A DNA stretch of 64,000 nucleotides from CAWBCI01 sp963787195. Its GTDB lineage: Bacteria; Bacteroidota; Bacteroidia; Bacteroidales; JAGOPY01. Below, piece after piece: positions 9,640-18,191 of the stretch. Under the pieces are notes generated by a model. The model made no database searches, had not been told where the DNA came from, and saw nothing but the letters and a program-made list of their open reading frames with translations. Every line of letters begins with the position of its first letter. The stretch's first letter is position 1. Location: positions 3,159 through 67,158 of the forward strand of contig CAWBCI010000087.1 of assembly GCA_963787195.1 (NCBI GenBank), given 5' to 3'. Position numbers and translations under genes: made by a program.

Positions 9640-10944
9640 TTGATGAAAAAAATCTTTTTATCAGTCCTCTTCGTATTAGCATTTTCCACAGCCCATTCAC
9701 AATTCATCCTGAAAGGTGAATATCGGCCAAGATTTGAATTCCGGGATGGATACAGCAAACTGAACAGCCAGGGCATGAGTCCGGTCTGGATTATAACTCA
9801 GCGTACCCGACTAACGGCAAATTACAAAACCGGGATGTTGGAGTTCGGAATGGGTATACAGGATGTAAGAGTTTGGGGTGAAGAAGAACTTTACAGCGCT
9901 ACCGGGGTTTTTGGGGATAAGTCGAGCATTGACCTGAATGAAGCCTGGTTTACCATCAAATTGCCAAAGGACAATCTAATCAGGATCGGTCGTCAGTATT
10001 TATATTTTGAAGATGAACGGCTTATTTCACGGAGGTCATGGAACCAGAATGAGCTGAAATATGATGCCTTGTTTTTACAGCATAAAACTGAAAATTTCAG
10101 GATAGACCTGGCTTTATCATGGAACAACATAGCAGATAACAGCTGGGGAAATGATTATCCTGCAAACCGTATGAGGACCCTGAATTATATATATTTCAGA
10201 AATAAATTAACAAACTGGTTGGATTTGTCAGCCTGTGCCATTGCCTCCGGTTTCACAAAAAATGATAGTTCTGAAGTCTTGTATGTAATGGGCTCTTATG
10301 GCTTTTACCTGAATGCCGGTTTTGATCGATTCAATGCAAATGCCAGTGTTTATTATCAGAATGGACGAAACCGGAGCGGGATGAGACAGAGCGCTTACAT
10401 GCTTTCAGTCAGGGGAAATTATAAGTTAGGAAAACTGAGTCTTGGTGCCGGACTTGACTATCTTTCCGGCGATAATGCTTCCAGTACAAATACAGACTAC
10501 CTGGAAAAGGAACATTCATTTGATATACTTTATGGCGCCCGGCACAGGTATTACGGCAATCTTGATTATTTTAACAATCTGCAAAAGGCTACAGGTTCAG
10601 GCGGACTGATTGACCCCTTTCTGCAGTTCAAATGGGCTTATCATTCAAAATCCTATCTAAACCTTGATTTACATTATTTTCTTTTACAGAATGAAGTTAG
10701 AGATCCATATTTTGATGGAACCGGCAAGACTTACCTGGCCAGCGAACTTGGCCCGGAGGCTGATCTCAGCATTTCTTGGGATATGTTCAGTATTGTGAAT
10801 CTGAAAGGAGGATATTCTATACTGCTCCCAACAGCATCTATGGAAAAGCTGCAAGGCATAAACCCGGCTAATAACCGGATTTATAGTTGGGTATGGATGA
10901 TGCTTACCGTAAAACCTTTTTTCACGGATCAATCAGGAAAATAG
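9640..10944 (+). CDS. Outer-membrane beta-barrel porin (alginate-export/OprO-like)
   Basis: A 434-residue protein with a Sec signal peptide (cleavage near AHSQ-F) and repeated amphipathic beta-strands rich in aromatic residues. It starts with ILKGEYRPRFEFRDGY and ends with a strand cluster near WVWMMLTVKPFF. It resembles the alginate-export/porin family of Bacteroidota. Its place as the last gene of the pst operon, 15 bp after pstB, suggests that it passes phosphate or an organophosphate across the outer membrane. The substrate is inferred from context. No terminator is obvious in the 240 bp that follow. Confidence 0.7.
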   Translation: MMKKIFLSVLFVLAFSTAHSQFILKGEYRPRFEFRDGYSKLNSQGMSPVWIITQRTRLTANYKTGMLEFGMGIQDVRVWGEEELYSATGVFGDKSSIDLNEAWFTIKLPKDNLIRIGRQYLYFEDERLISRRSWNQNELKYDALFLQHKTENFRIDLALSWNNIADNSWGNDYPANRMRTLNYIYFRNKLTNWLDLSACAIASGFTKNDSSEVLYVMGSYGFYLNAGFDRFNANASVYYQNGRNRSGMRQSAYMLSVRGNYKLGKLSLGAGLDYLSGDNASSTNTDYLEKEHSFDILYGARHRYYGNLDYFNNLQKATGSGGLIDPFLQFKWAYHSKSYLNLDLHYFLLQNEVRDPYFDGTGKTYLASELGPEADLSISWDMFSIVNLKGGYSILLPTASMEKLQGINPANNRIYSWVWMMLTVKPFFTDQSGK

Positions 10945-11184
10945 AAATATCTTACTGAATACGATAAAACTGCTTATTAAATTCGGTACCGATCCGGGTG
11001 CCTAAACATCAGATACTAAGACCCTGCTCTACAATATCAGGAAAGAATATCGTATAGTTATGGCAGGATATTTGATTAATTTAAATCAGAGGAATAATTA
11101 AAAGACCGAAAGAAAAGTTTAGGTGATAAGTTTTTTAATTTTGCCCGAAAATTAGCAGGTTCCTTATTTAAATCTAATTTAGGT

Positions 11185-11727
11185 ATGATTATAGGAATTG
11201 GGGGAGTCAGTAATGCAGGTAAAACTACTCTTGCAGGGATACTTCAGGAAGAGTTAAGGGATATTTCTGTGAAGATCATTCACCAGGACGATTTCATCAA
11301 TGCTGTAGAAAATATTCCCAGGGTGAGGGACCGGATTGATTGGGAGGATCCCTTATCAATTGATTTCAAGCGTTTTCAGCAGGCTATTTCGGACGCATCC
11401 AATAAATATCAGATTGTTATAGCCGAAGGTTTCCTTGTTTTTTATCAGCAGGAACTGAATAAATTATATGATAAAAAAATATTCCTGGAAATACCAAAAA
11501 AGCTTTTTATTGAACGAAAAATACTAGACAATCGCTGGGGATTTGAACCTGTCTGGTACCTGGAACATATCTGGCAAACTTATCTGAAGTGCGGAACTAT
11601 AAAAGTTACCGATGCTGATATGTTAATGCTTCGTGGTGACAGGGATTACCCTGTTGGTCAAATAATTCATTTTCTGGAAACCTGGAAATATGTATATGTC
11701 CTCCAGGGAGCATCTATGAATGAATGA
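11185..11727 (+). CDS. Nicotinamide riboside kinase-like P-loop kinase
   Basis: A 180-residue P-loop kinase: Walker A GVSNAGKTTLAG, the conserved QDDF, a D-x-P-x-S-x-D segment (WEDPLSIDF), and the acidic AEGFLVF. The pattern is closer to eukaryotic-type nicotinamide riboside kinases (NRK1) than to uridine kinase, although both belong to one superfamily. It would phosphorylate nicotinamide riboside to NMN and so feed NAD synthesis. It converges on the NAD-linked hydrogenase operon. A -7-like box TAATTTTG lies at 11136-11143, about 40 bp upstream. Confidence 0.65.
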   Translation: MIIGIGGVSNAGKTTLAGILQEELRDISVKIIHQDDFINAVENIPRVRDRIDWEDPLSIDFKRFQQAISDASNKYQIVIAEGFLVFYQQELNKLYDKKIFLEIPKKLFIERKILDNRWGFEPVWYLEHIWQTYLKCGTIKVTDADMLMLRGDRDYPVGQIIHFLETWKYVYVLQGASMNE

Positions 11728-11761
11728 TAAGGTCCATCAGGCTTTTAGCCTTACTTTCGAA

Positions 11762-11791
11762 TAAAAAAACCCGGCCAAAATACAGCCGGGT
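11762..11791 (-). terminator. Intrinsic terminator of the hox operon
   Basis: The inverted repeat ACCCGGC (11769-11775) / GCCGGGT (11785-11791) has a 9-nt loop. Read on the minus strand, the stem is followed by a run of T (complement of the A run at 11763-11769). It lies 31 bp past the stop of the last minus-strand gene of the hydrogenase operon. Confidence 0.8.
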
Positions 11792-11822
11792 CATTAGAAT
11801 ACAAATTCAATTGAAACTTCTA

Positions 11823-12800
11823 TCAATCCCCCAGAGATTGTTTCATAAACTGAATTCTTTCAAAAACAGCAACATTATCTTGATAACGGGCTACTTTCCC
11901 CTTGAATTCATCGATTGAATCATAGCCTTTACGATCCATCCATTTTTTCAGATCAAACAGCATGGTATCTATATATCCGATCCCGTTATTATAAAGGGTT
12001 GAGCATATCTGTATTGAAGATGCACCTGCAAGTAGCATTTTTATCATGCCTTTCGCATCATGTATGCCGGTATTGCCTGCTATATCACATTTTACCTTTT
12101 GGGAAAGAAGTGAAACCCAACGAAGCGGTTGTCCCATTTCCTCAGGGGCACTCAAGACATTGGAACGGACGACGATTTCATCATCTATATCAATATCCGG
12201 TCGGTAATAGCGGTTAAAAAGGACTACTCCATCAATGCCTGCAACACATAAACGCCGGATAATCTGCATATGGTTACTGAAGAATGATCCAAGTTTAACA
12301 GAAACAGGCACATCCACATTCTTTTTAACTTCGGTCACTATCTGGACATAAGTATCTTCAATATCACTGCTGTTCATTTTTTCATTGAAAGGTACAATCG
12401 CAATATTTAATTCAATGGCATCAGCTCCGGCTTCTACCAGTTTACGGGCAAAGGAGGGCCATTCCACCGGACTGACACAGTTAATACTGGCAATGATTGG
12501 AATTTTTGTATAAGCCTTGGCTTCCCGGATCAGACTGAGATAATTGCCCACTCCAAAGTCCTTAGCGTGGGTGTTTATATAATCAATGGCTTCAGGAAAC
12601 CAGAAATACTTTTCATCCTGATCCATTAATCTCTCGGAATCAGCAAGGAGCTGCTCCTCGAATAAAGATTTCAGGACAATTGCACCAGCCCCGTAATCAG
12701 CACATTTTTTTATATCATCAATTGATCCGGTCAGTCGTGAACTGCTGACAATGATCGGGTTGCGCAATTTCAAGCCCATATAAGTTGTAGAAAGGTCCAT
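11823..12800 (-). CDS. Dihydroorotate dehydrogenase-like flavoprotein, last gene of the hox operon
   Basis: A 325-residue FMN-binding TIM barrel of the class 1 DHODH/PreA superfamily: MGLKLRNPIIVSSSRLTGS at the start, the phosphate-binding region GNTGIHDAKG, and ASSIQICST near the end. The catalytic loop that reads N-x-S-C-P-N in true class 1 DHODH is here ELNIAIVPFN, with no Cys or Ser base. Dihydroorotate oxidation is therefore doubtful. It starts 12 bp after hoxW and ends at the operon terminator, so it is almost certainly co-transcribed with the hydrogenase. It may be a soluble electron-transfer oxidoreductase of unknown substrate. Confidence 0.8.
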   Translation of the reverse strand: MDLSTTYMGLKLRNPIIVSSSRLTGSIDDIKKCADYGAGAIVLKSLFEEQLLADSERLMDQDEKYFWFPEAIDYINTHAKDFGVGNYLSLIREAKAYTKIPIIASINCVSPVEWPSFARKLVEAGADAIELNIAIVPFNEKMNSSDIEDTYVQIVTEVKKNVDVPVSVKLGSFFSNHMQIIRRLCVAGIDGVVLFNRYYRPDIDIDDEIVVRSNVLSAPEEMGQPLRWVSLLSQKVKCDIAGNTGIHDAKGMIKMLLAGASSIQICSTLYNNGIGYIDTMLFDLKKWMDRKGYDSIDEFKGKVARYQDNVAVFERIQFMKQSLGD

Positions 12801-12812
12801 TTTCGTTGATTT

Positions 12813-13325
12813 TCAATTTTTATCTATACATTTTTGATTTGATTCACCAGGCAATTTAAATAAAGAATCCGGTTCAGCAATTCTCTTCCTGAAAAAACCA
12901 AGTGCATCCTCAAGGTTTTGTTTAGCCTTTTCTGTGAGTCCTTCTTTTAATTCCCACTCATATCCTTTAAGATGAACTAAAAGGGTATAGGGATTTTTAT
13001 CAAAAAGATCCTTACTGAGTTTCAGAATATATCCGGGCGAAGCTTCATGAGAGGTGAAGGCCACATCATCCGTACCTGTGACGCGGGTCACGCAGAAACT
13101 ATCGATGTCTTCAGTAGAAGCGTCTGCAAAAATGACCAGGTCTCTTGTCGAAATTGTATCGGCATCCTCAATATTCAACTGGTAATTGGTATCGAATTCA
13201 AAGCCTTCCATTGCCTTTTCTTTTGTCCAGCTTTCCAATCTGTTGGCGAATTCTATACCAAGTCCGTCGTCCTGACGCCCTGGATTTCCAAAACCGTATA
13301 CAAGTATTTTAAAGAACTTTTTCAA
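12813..13325 (-). CDS. hoxW: Hydrogenase maturation endopeptidase HoxW-like
   Basis: A 170-residue protein of the HycI/HoxW protease family. The N-terminal motif KILVYGFGNPGRQDDGLG supplies the first nickel-sensing acid (Asp), the middle LVIFADAS gives the second Asp, and the conserved His is in FTSHEASPG. These enzymes clip the C-terminal extension of the large subunit after NiFe(CN)2CO insertion. It begins 3 bp after hoxH, the gene for its presumed substrate. The last about 30 residues are poorly conserved. Confidence 0.85.
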   Translation of the reverse strand: MKKFFKILVYGFGNPGRQDDGLGIEFANRLESWTKEKAMEGFEFDTNYQLNIEDADTISTRDLVIFADASTEDIDSFCVTRVTGTDDVAFTSHEASPGYILKLSKDLFDKNPYTLLVHLKGYEWELKEGLTEKAKQNLEDALGFFRKRIAEPDSLFKLPGESNQKCIDKN

Positions 13326-13328
13326 TGA

Positions 13329-14780
13329 TCAGGTATGTTTCCTGTCCAGAACATTCCCCAAATTGTCGTAGAGAGTAATGTCGAGTGGCATTTGTCCAAG
13401 GGCATGAGTTGCACAGCTGAGGCAGGGATCATAGGCCCGGATCGCAACTTCCACCGCGTTCATCATTGGTTCGGTTATCTCTGATTTCCCATTCATCCAG
13501 GATTTAGCCACCCGGTTTACTGACTGGTTCATCGGCTCATTATTGTTTGTAGTCGATACTATCAGGTTAGCCATCTCTATCTGGTCATCAGCGTTGATCC
13601 TGTAATGATGGAAGAGCGTACCGCGAGGTGCTTCGATAACACCTACACCTTCATTGACCTTGGTTCCTTTGGTAAGCAATTCACCCTCCATCAGGTCCGG
13701 GTCATTCAACAGGTCCCTGATTACTTCAGCCGCATGGAGAGTTTCGATCAACCTGGCATAATGATAATGCATACAATGATTGTTCGGCTTCCCGTTTGTA
13801 AGTTTTTTATATTCTTCAAATTCTTTCTGTGCTAAAGGAGAAGGAATAAAATCGCAGGTATTCAGCCTGGCCAGAGGACCTACCCTGTACCATCCTTTTT
13901 CTTTCCCGAGATGTTTAAGGTACGGGAATTTCATATAACTCCAGCTCTTGACTTCTTCTTCAATATATTCAAGATAATTCTGGTAATCTACGTCATCCAG
14001 TATCCGCTTTCCATCGGCATCAACCGCCCTGAGAACCCCGTGATAGAAATCCAGCGCTCCGTCTTTACGGACCAGGCTGAGGTGATTGGAAGGGAACTCA
14101 GCAAAATGATCGATGAAATCCTTGTTCTTTTTATAATAATCCTTAAAGAAATCGAGAGCTCCCTGGGCCCAGCTTATCATCTGTTCTATATTCAGAGGAT
14201 CGGCTCCGTTTATGAAAGATTCCCTGTCTTCCCTTGATAGATGTTTATTAATCCCGCCCGGAATAGCTCCGGTTCCATGTATTTTTTTACCTGCCGTAGC
14301 CCTGATGATCTCCTGCCCGTATTTACGCATCATTACACCCTGTACTGCAAGGTCTTTATGCATGAGGGCTACTCCAATGACATTTCTAATAGCGGGGTCC
14401 CCATCTATTCCAAACAGCAGATCGGGGGAGACCAGGTGAAAAAAGTGCAGGGCATGCGACTGGAACATTTGTCCGTAATGCATCAATCTTCTCATCTTTT
14501 CACCGCTTGGTGTAAGGCCATCGCCTGTTCCGGCTCCGACAATAACATCCAATGCTTTGGCTGCAGCAAGATGATGACTTACCGGGCATATCCCGCAAAG
14601 GCGTTGCACCAGTACCGGGGCTTCCCAGTAAGGCCGTCCCTGTACAAATCGTTCAAAACCACGGAATTCAACTATATGAAGCCGGGTTTGCTGCACATTA
14701 TTCTGATCATCGAGGTGTATGGTAACTTTGCCATGTCCTTCAACCCGGGTTACGGGCTCAATGGTTATTTTCTGTGACAT
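13329..14780 (-). CDS. hoxH: NAD-linked [NiFe]-hydrogenase large subunit HoxH
   Basis: A 483-residue large subunit with both active-site motifs. The N-terminal RLCGICPVSHH gives Cys62 and Cys65, and the C-terminal DPCLSCATH gives Cys453 and Cys456, which together bind the Ni-Fe centre. Cleavage after His459 would remove a 24-residue tail (ALGQMP... to the end). Gene content (hoxF, hoxU, hoxY, hoxH) and sequence fit the group 3d bidirectional, cytoplasmic, NAD-coupled hydrogenases. The enzyme can oxidise H2 to reduce NAD+, or release H2 from NADH. The frame and motifs are intact. Confidence 0.93.
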   Translation of the reverse strand: MSQKITIEPVTRVEGHGKVTIHLDDQNNVQQTRLHIVEFRGFERFVQGRPYWEAPVLVQRLCGICPVSHHLAAAKALDVIVGAGTGDGLTPSGEKMRRLMHYGQMFQSHALHFFHLVSPDLLFGIDGDPAIRNVIGVALMHKDLAVQGVMMRKYGQEIIRATAGKKIHGTGAIPGGINKHLSREDRESFINGADPLNIEQMISWAQGALDFFKDYYKKNKDFIDHFAEFPSNHLSLVRKDGALDFYHGVLRAVDADGKRILDDVDYQNYLEYIEEEVKSWSYMKFPYLKHLGKEKGWYRVGPLARLNTCDFIPSPLAQKEFEEYKKLTNGKPNNHCMHYHYARLIETLHAAEVIRDLLNDPDLMEGELLTKGTKVNEGVGVIEAPRGTLFHHYRINADDQIEMANLIVSTTNNNEPMNQSVNRVAKSWMNGKSEITEPMMNAVEVAIRAYDPCLSCATHALGQMPLDITLYDNLGNVLDRKHT

Positions 14781-14797
14781 ATTGCGAATTTCTATTA

Positions 14798-15346
14798 TTA
14801 ATCGAATTTAACAACTTCGTATGGTAAATTAATTTCATTTCCGGTGACCAGGGCAATCAATGCATTCCAGATCAGTTCGGCACTCGGCGGGCAGCCCGGA
14901 AGGAAGTAATCCATCTTCACGATCTCATGACATGGATAAACCCTGTCAAGGATCATCGGCAGTTCATCGTCGTTTGGAAGAATCTTTTCCGTATTCAGTC
15001 CTACGGTAGGTCCATTCAGGTATGCTTCATTGATGCATTCCTGCACCGGGATGCCATTCCGCAATGCGGGCAGGCCTCCCATGATGGCACATTCACCCAC
15101 AGAGATCAAAATCTTGCAATGTTTCCTGAATTCCTTCAGAACCGCAATATTTTCGCTGTTACAGCAACCTCCTTCTATGAGGCCAATATCACATTCCTTG
15201 GTGAATGTTTTAATGTCATCAACCGGGGATTTATTGAACTCCACAACCTCAATTAGTTCCAGTATCCTTTCATCGATATCCAGAAGTGACATATGACAGC
15301 CAAAACAGCCGGCAAGCGAGGTCGTAGCTACAATTGGTTTACTCAT
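14798..15346 (-). CDS. hoxY: NAD-linked [NiFe]-hydrogenase small subunit HoxY
   Basis: A 182-residue small subunit. Cys ligands for the proximal [4Fe-4S] cluster are visible in AGCFGCHMS, EGGCCN, VGECAIMGG and LPGCPPSAE. There is no Tat signal or membrane anchor, consistent with a soluble cytoplasmic enzyme, and only one cluster is encoded, as in HoxY and F420-type small subunits. It passes electrons from HoxH to HoxU. It sits 17 bp upstream of hoxH. Confidence 0.92.
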   Translation of the reverse strand: MSKPIVATTSLAGCFGCHMSLLDIDERILELIEVVEFNKSPVDDIKTFTKECDIGLIEGGCCNSENIAVLKEFRKHCKILISVGECAIMGGLPALRNGIPVQECINEAYLNGPTVGLNTEKILPNDDELPMILDRVYPCHEIVKMDYFLPGCPPSAELIWNALIALVTGNEINLPYEVVKFD

Positions 15347-15373
15347 TTTTTATATTTTTTAAATATTATGACC

Positions 15374-16078
15374 TTATTTTTTCTCTAATTCAGAACCTAT
15401 GGGTTCATGATCAAACTTGCGTTGACCTATGGGAGAATAATAGCCTCTCTCCTTTTTTATGATGGCACCTACCGGGCATATGTCCATGGCTTCCAATGCT
15501 TCCTTCTCTGTAAGCTGATCAGCCAAAACATGATCCATTTCCACATGCAGGTGTTCACCGCCTTTTCCATTGAAAGCAAAGACATTTTTCCCGTCTTTCT
15601 TCACAGTTCTTATGCAGCGTTTGCACATGATACATCTGTTGCGGTCATGCATAAGGAATTTTGGGGATGCGTCCAGCATCTTTCTTGGAAATTCATATGG
15701 GAAACGTGGAACCATCATCTGGTAGCGATATGCCAGAGCCTGTAACTCGCAATTTCCGCTTTTCTCACAAGCCGGGCAAAAGTGATTTCCGGCAACGAAT
15801 AACACTTCAATAATGGTTTTCCGCATTTCTTCCAGGTCCGGCACCATATTTTCAACAACCATACCCTCTGCCACCGGTGTTGTGCAGGCTGTCATATTCC
15901 TGCCATTTACCTTAACATTGCAGATACGGCATGAGCCAGCCGGTTTGACATCTTTGAGGAAACAAAGTGAAGGGATGAAAACACTGTTTTCAACAGCAGC
16001 TTCCATAATAGTTTGACCTGCTGCCGCATAACAAACTTTATCGTCGAGAATGAATTTAATCTTGTCACTCATATACAT
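15374..16078 (-). CDS. hoxU: Hydrogenase diaphorase subunit HoxU (NuoG-like iron-sulfur protein)
   Basis: A 234-residue protein with an N-terminal [2Fe-2S] ferredoxin domain (Cys in SLCFLKDVKPAGSCRICNV and ACTTP). It also has the His/Cys motif NHFCPACEKSGNCEL and a two-cluster ferredoxin-like part (RCIMCKRCIR, DICPVGAI). This matches the cluster set of HoxU and the N-terminus of NuoG. It connects HoxY with the flavin subunit HoxF. The start could be residue 1 or the Met at residue 3. Confidence 0.9.
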   Translation of the reverse strand: MYMSDKIKFILDDKVCYAAAGQTIMEAAVENSVFIPSLCFLKDVKPAGSCRICNVKVNGRNMTACTTPVAEGMVVENMVPDLEEMRKTIIEVLFVAGNHFCPACEKSGNCELQALAYRYQMMVPRFPYEFPRKMLDASPKFLMHDRNRCIMCKRCIRTVKKDGKNVFAFNGKGGEHLHVEMDHVLADQLTEKEALEAMDICPVGAIIKKERGYYSPIGQRKFDHEPIGSELEKK

Positions 16079-16101
16079 TGATCTTAAAGAGTTTATCCGA
16101 A

Positions 16102-17907
16102 TTATGATTGATGGATCTTAGGTATCCTGCCGACGTAAGCACATGAGTCCGCCACCGCATCTTCCATATCAAAAGTTGAGAGATAATCATCGCCTGAAGA
16201 AACCAGGTCTTCATAGAGATGCCTGAAATTATCCACGGTTGAAATAATTGGATTTGCAGCAGTTTGCCCCAATCCGCAGCGGTTTGCCTGTTTCATATAC
16301 TTTGACCAGACCAGGATTTCCTCGATATCTTTCTTAGTGCCATAACCGTCCAATAACTTTTGCAGTTTATTCCGGAGAATAACTGTAAGGGAACGGCAGG
16401 GGGCACATGAACTGCAGGATTCCTCAATAAAGAAATCCATAAAATTGAGGACTACATCTTTCAATAAATTGCGATGCTTACCTATTATAATAATAGACCC
16501 ACCGGTAGCCAGATCTTCAAAACCAAGGGTACGGTAAAACTGCGTTGGATTGATGCAGGTTCCTGAAGGTCCGCCGATTTGCACAGCCTGTACAGAAGAT
16601 GCTCCGGCTAATTCCAGAATATCATTGACGGTCAGGCCCCACTCTACTTCATAAACTCCGGGATGACGACAGTCCCCTGAAATACTCAGAAGTTTGGTTC
16701 CGGCTGATTCTTTGGTCCCCATGGATTTGAACCAATCGCCGCCATTGATCAAGATCTTCACGACAGAAGAAAGGGTCTCAACGTTATTAATAACGGTCGG
16801 CTGATCCAGATAGCCCTTTTGTACCGGGAAAGGTGGACGATTGCGGGGTTCACCTCTTTTACCTTCCATAGATTCTATCAGGGAAGATTCCTCCCCGCAT
16901 ACGTAGGCACCCGCTCCAAGCTGGATCCGGATATCAAAATCGAATCCTTGTTTTCCGGCTATATTTTTACCGAGGAGGTTTCCCTGACGCAACTGCCCAA
17001 GGACATTCTCCAGGTACTCTTTCATATAAGCATATTCAAAACGGAGATAGAGTATACCCTCTTTAGCACCGATAGCATATCCGGCAATGATCATGCCTTC
17101 GAATAATTGTTTGGGCACTTCGGTCAGTATTACCCTTTCTTTAAATGTACCGGGTTCTCCCTCATCTGCATTGCACACAAGATAAGTGCTTTTCCCCCTG
17201 GACTTGCGACAAAATTCCCATTTCAATCCGGCAGGAAAACCAGCGCCTCCGCGTCCTCTGAGATTTGAACGCTTTACTTCTTCGGTCACCTGATCCTGAG
17301 TCATATTGACAGCCTTCCTCAATCCAAGTCCAACTTCATAATCCGAAAACAGGACCGGGCCCTTTTTCAGCAAATTGTTATGGACCATAGATTTTAACAG
17401 CGGATGACTGTTCTCCCCATCGCCATATTTGGTAATCATTTCCTTAACATCTTTACTGCTTCGAAAACCAGCCACAATCTCCCTCACCTTGGAAGGGGTC
17501 AATTTTGTAAACACGTTTCCATTAATGATAGCAGCAGGCTCCTGATCATTCATTCCAATATCAGAGGTATCCCAAAGCCCGATGAGACCATCGGCCGTGA
17601 CTGAATTGAATTTAATACCCGCTTCCTGTTCAAAGGTTTTGGCAATTTCATCCCTTCCCATTAAACAGGCCACTGCACTGTTATTAAGATAGACTTCATA
17701 TTTCCCCCTGGGCTTGGTGGAGAAAAAATGATAGAATGAAATTGTTTGTTTTACATCAGCTGCTGAAATGTTTAACTGTTTAGATATCTCATTTACAGCA
17801 TCATCGGCAATGTAACCGTATATACTCCGGACCCCGTGAAGGATATCCATGAGCCTGGAACGATCATTACCGGTTTCTTCAATAATACGCTGTATTTGCG
17901 CTTTCAT
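16102..17907 (-). CDS. hoxF: Hydrogenase NAD-binding diaphorase subunit HoxF (NuoE-like plus NuoF domains)
   Basis: A 601-residue subunit. Residues about 1-150 are NuoE-like, and about 165-600 are NuoF-like with the FMN/NAD loop RGRGGAGFPAGLKWEF and GAGAYVCGEESSLIESMEG. The [4Fe-4S] ligands are SCSSCAPC plus the later Cys in RCGLGQTAANP. In the NuoE-like part only one Cys (VAC) remains, and the CxxxC pair is replaced by SDIGMND, so the N1a-type [2Fe-2S] cluster should be absent. The same is known for HoxF of the Ralstonia-type soluble hydrogenase, which has almost the same length. First gene of the operon. Confidence 0.92.
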   Translation of the reverse strand: MKAQIQRIIEETGNDRSRLMDILHGVRSIYGYIADDAVNEISKQLNISAADVKQTISFYHFFSTKPRGKYEVYLNNSAVACLMGRDEIAKTFEQEAGIKFNSVTADGLIGLWDTSDIGMNDQEPAAIINGNVFTKLTPSKVREIVAGFRSSKDVKEMITKYGDGENSHPLLKSMVHNNLLKKGPVLFSDYEVGLGLRKAVNMTQDQVTEEVKRSNLRGRGGAGFPAGLKWEFCRKSRGKSTYLVCNADEGEPGTFKERVILTEVPKQLFEGMIIAGYAIGAKEGILYLRFEYAYMKEYLENVLGQLRQGNLLGKNIAGKQGFDFDIRIQLGAGAYVCGEESSLIESMEGKRGEPRNRPPFPVQKGYLDQPTVINNVETLSSVVKILINGGDWFKSMGTKESAGTKLLSISGDCRHPGVYEVEWGLTVNDILELAGASSVQAVQIGGPSGTCINPTQFYRTLGFEDLATGGSIIIIGKHRNLLKDVVLNFMDFFIEESCSSCAPCRSLTVILRNKLQKLLDGYGTKKDIEEILVWSKYMKQANRCGLGQTAANPIISTVDNFRHLYEDLVSSGDDYLSTFDMEDAVADSCAYVGRIPKIHQS

Positions 17908-17950
17908 ATAGACATATGGTTTATATAATTATTTGATAATCAGTCCTTAT

Positions 17951-18000
17951 TTGTTAATTTTTTCACAACACAAAATTAAAGGTATTTCGCAAGTATACAA
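17951..18000 (-). promoter_or_regulatory. hox operon promoter with Rex operator over the start site
   Basis: On the minus strand, a TTG (18000-17998) and the Bacteroidetes -7 box TAATTTTG (17978-17971) are 19 nt apart. Two bases further on lies TTGTGAAAAAATTAACAA (17968-17951), which fits the Rex consensus TTGTGAA/TTGTTAA-N4-TTAACAA/TTCACAA in all 14 arm positions. The operator would cover the transcription start, the usual place for a repressor. It is 44-61 bp upstream of the hoxF ATG. Rex itself is encoded 7.7 kb away in this window. The match is seen in the sequence; repression by Rex is inferred. Confidence 0.8.
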
Positions 18001-18191
18001 GCCTAATAATCAATTTAGAATTAATTCAAATTAAATTCATCTATATATAATTTATATATTGATATAATCACATACATTTATAAATTATTGAGGAGATTTT
18101 TCCATTTTTCTGATCATCAGGATATGCGACTCTTTATGGCAAGTTTAAAAGATTATTTTTGCATGAAATTAATTTTTGACTTTTCGGAATT

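Noticed and set aside
14241..14777. 178-codon frame antisense to hoxH
   Set aside because: Shadow of a strongly conserved gene; its own translation has no family features.
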